Assembly: GCA_017883345.1 (NCBI GenBank)
Contig: JADGNT010000237.1
Span: forward strand, 1-7,402
Reading direction: 5' to 3'
DNA: 7,402 nt
From: Candidatus Solibacter sp.
GTDB lineage: Bacteria; Acidobacteriota; Terriglobia; Bryobacterales; Bryobacteraceae
Notes under the pieces: generated by a model
What the model saw: the letters and a program-made list of their open reading frames with translations, nothing else
Databases searched by the model: none
Told to the model about the DNA's origin: nothing
Shown: positions 4,872-7,402 of the stretch, one piece after another
How the letters are laid out: every line of letters starts with the position of its first letter
How positions within the stretch are numbered: the first letter of the stretch is position 1
Position numbers and translations under genes: made by a program

Positions 4872-7402
4872 CCCTGATAGCAGGAATCATTTTCTTCTGG
4901 TCTCGGCAGGAGGCGGAGGTGCTACGCGCTTCGGAAGTCCGGTATCGGCGGCTCTTTGAGGCCGCGAAGGATGGGATTTTGATCCTCGATGCCGAGACGG
5001 GGATGATCGTGGATGTTAATCCGTTCTTGATCGAGATGCTGGGTTTCCCGCACGAGGCATTCCTCCATAAAAGCATCTGGGAACTGGGATGCTTCAAGGA
5101 CATCGTCGGCAACAGGGCCAACTTTTTGGAACTGCAGCAGAAGGGATACGTCCGCTATGAGGACATGCCTCTGGGAACCGCCGACGGGCGGCGGATAGAG
5201 GTGGAATTCGTCAGCAATGTCTATCTCGTGGGCAACAAGAAGGTGATCCAGTGCAACATCCGGGACATGACCGGGCGCAAGCGGGCGGAGGAGGCGATTC
5301 AACAGGCAAATGAAGCCGTCGCCCAGGCGGAAGCCCGTTACCGCCTCATATTCAACAGCGGCTCGGATGCGCTTTTCGTTTTCAAGTTCGCCGAGGACGG
5401 CATGCCGGGCCCGTTCCTCGAAGTCAGCGACAATGCCTGCCGCTATCTGGGTTATACACGAGAAGAACTGCTGCGCATGCGAGTACCCGATATCGTCCCT
5501 CCCGAAAGCCATCCCGGAATTCCAGGCATTGTGCGGAGACTTCTCGCGGAAGGCCATTTGGTTTGGGAGGAAATGGAACTGGCAAAGGACGGGCGGCGTA
5601 TTCCGGTGGAGATCAACGCTCGAGTCTTCGACCTGGATGGTTCGCCGGCGCTGATCTGCTCCGTGCGGGATATTTCGGAGCGCAAGGAAGCCGAGAACAG
5701 ATATCGGAGCATATTCGAGGGGGCTATCGAAGGAATTTATCGAACATCGTTTGAGGGAAGAAGTCAGGCTGCCAACCCCGCTCTTGCGAAGATGCTCGGT
5801 TACGATTCGGTGGCGGAATACTTATCTGTGATGACCGACTCGGCTCATCAACTGTGGCTGGACCCGGCCGAGCGTTCCCATTTCCTGCAGCTTCTCGAAC
5901 GGGATGGGGTCATCCGTGGATACGAGTGCCAGTTGAAGCGCAAGGATGGGACCCCAATTTGGGTGTCGCTCAATAGCCGGAAGGTGTGCGGAGTGGATGG
6001 ACGAATACTCTACATCGACGGCTTCAGCGAAGACATAACCGGGCGCAAGCGCGCTGAGGCGGAGCGGGCGCAACTGGAACAAAGGTTCCAGCAGGCCCAG
6101 AAGATGGAATCCATCGGGCGTCTGGCGGGCGGCGTGGCACACGACTTCAACAACCTGCTGACGGTGATCAACGGCTACAGCCGGATGCTGCTCGCCAAAT
6201 TGAGTGCCGGCGATCCGATGCGGGAAACCCTTACGGAGATCCACAACGCCGGAGAGCGCGCCGCGGGATTGACCCGCCAACTGCTCGCCTTTGGCCGCAA
6301 GCAGGTCCTGGAACCGCACAGGTTGGATGTCAACCGCGTGGTGGAGGAGATGCGGCCGATGCTGGAGCGCCTGATGGGGGAGGACGTCGAGGTACGCGTC
6401 GCGCTCCTCGCGGCGAGCGGGACCATCCACGCCGATCCGCATCAGTTGGAGCAGGTGGTGATGAACCTGGTGGTCAACGCCCGGGACGCCATGCCCGACG
6501 GCGGCAAGTTGCTGCTCGAGACGGCCAACGTGGAGCGGGACGAGAGCTATACGCGGTCGCATCCGGAAGCGCGTGTGGGCCGCTACGTCATGCTGGCGGT
6601 GAGCGACAACGGGGCGGGCATGGACGAAGAGACGAAGAATCGGATCTTCGAGCCGTTCTTCACCACCAAGGGAGCCGGCCAGGGGACCGGGCTCGGGCTG
6701 TCCATGGTGCAGGGCATCGTGGCGCAGAGCGGCGGCTTCATCAACGTCTACAGCGAACCGGGCCAGGGGACGAGTTTCAAGATCTACCTGCCGGCGCTGG
6801 CCGAAGCGGCACCCGATGACTGGAGACCGGCAGCCGTTCCGGCGCTGGAGGGGAAGGAGACCGTGCTGGTGGTGGAGGACCAGGCGGAGGTCCGCAAGTA
6901 CACCGTCGCGGCGCTGAAGGAATACGGCTACCGGGTGATCCCGGCGGCGAACGCCGGCGAAGCGCTGCTGCTGTGCCAGCGGGAGCGCGTCGACTTGGTG
7001 TTGACCGACGTGGTGATGCCGAACGTCAGCGGCCGGGAACTGGCCGACCGGTTGGAGACACTTCAGCCCGGCATCAAGGTGCTGTTCATGTCCGGGTACA
7101 CCGACAACGTCATCGTGCACCATGGGGTCTTGGAGGAGGGCGCGAAGTTCATCCAGAAGCCGTTCAGTCCGGAGGAGTTGGCCGGGAAGGTTCGCGCGGT
7201 GCTGAGTCCGCCGGCGCCGGCGGCCCGCATCCTGGTCGCCGACGATGAAGCCGGGGTGCGCGGTTTCCTGCGGAAGGTGCTGGAGGAGGGCGGCTACGAA
7301 GTGATCGAAGCGGCGGACGGAAAGCAGGCGCTCCAGCAGGCGCGGGCGGGGCATGTGGACCTGGTGATCATGGATCTGGTAATGCCCGGACAGGAAGGGA
7401 TC
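4688..7402 (+). CDS. Multi-PAS hybrid histidine kinase, C-terminal part (3' end outside window)
   Basis: This is the rest of the kinase, in frame 2, open to the window edge. Numbering runs from ATG 3945 with the lost base restored. The sensor region ends with VDYRGIPVLAV and SPWFLVAKVDREEI, followed by TM2 at about 299-320. Three PAS domains follow: about 330-447 (ending RDMTGRK), 464-582 (ending RDISERK) and 585-703 (ending EDITGRK). HisKA has phospho-acceptor H733 in GGVAHDFNNLL. HATPase_c has an N box (MNLVVNARDAM), G1 DNGAGM, F box EPFFTTKG and G2 GTGLGL. The first receiver has D1022 in LTDVVMP and KPF. A second receiver starts ARILVADDE and reaches its D1144 (MDLVMPG) before the window cuts it. 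All kinase motifs are intact. The role is to autophosphorylate and pass phosphate to its own receivers and possibly to the divergent sigma-54 regulator. If the frameshift is real, the nearest start is ATG 4847 at TM2, with no good ribosome site. Confidence 0.93.

Noticed and set aside
5822..7354. 510-aa open frame on the minus strand across the kinase
   Set aside because: It lies antisense to intact PAS, HisKA, HATPase and receiver motifs. Its translation is rich in His, Arg and Leu, as expected from the complement of GC-rich codons, and has no domain.

Overview
The window is high-GC bacterial DNA. Its gene content fits Acidobacteriota of the Solibacter/Bryobacter type: a large export-type protein with pre-peptidase C-terminal (PPC) domains, a sigma-54 response regulator, a multi-PAS hybrid kinase, and a palindromic 'gcaggcgctttcgcctgc' intergenic repeat. 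The taxonomic guess is inference from style and gene content; no marker gene is present.

Layout. Bases 1-1602 (+) hold the 3' part of a secreted or surface protein with two PPC domains; its start lies outside the window. Bases 1603-1864 are a convergent intergenic region rich in hairpins. Two inverted copies of a 30-bp palindromic repeat (1609-1638 and 1790-1819) bracket 151 bp containing further GC-rich hairpins. Bases 1865-3202 (-) encode a complete NtrC-type response regulator (receiver, sigma-54 AAA+ ATPase with GAFTGA, Fis-type helix-turn-helix). Bases 3203-3944 have no recognisable gene but contain a possible 71-aa ORF, preceded by a 28-aa ORF that overlaps it by ATGA. Bases 3945-7402 (+) encode a membrane-bound hybrid histidine kinase: TM, extracytoplasmic sensor, TM, three PAS domains, HisKA, HATPase_c, receiver, second receiver. 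The window ends inside the second receiver.

The kinase and the regulator are transcribed divergently and plausibly form one signalling pathway, in which the kinase senses an external or membrane signal and the regulator activates sigma-54 promoters. No target promoter is visible here. As written, the kinase reading frame is broken near base 4688. Family-like sequence passes from frame 3 to frame 2, as expected from one missing base, so an automatic annotation would split it into two genes.

I saw no tRNA, rRNA, CRISPR array, transposase or clear defence or novel catalytic system. The most interesting points are the inverted repeat pair with a compensatory base-pair change, the frameshift in the kinase sensor domain, and the coupled small ORFs between the two signalling genes.
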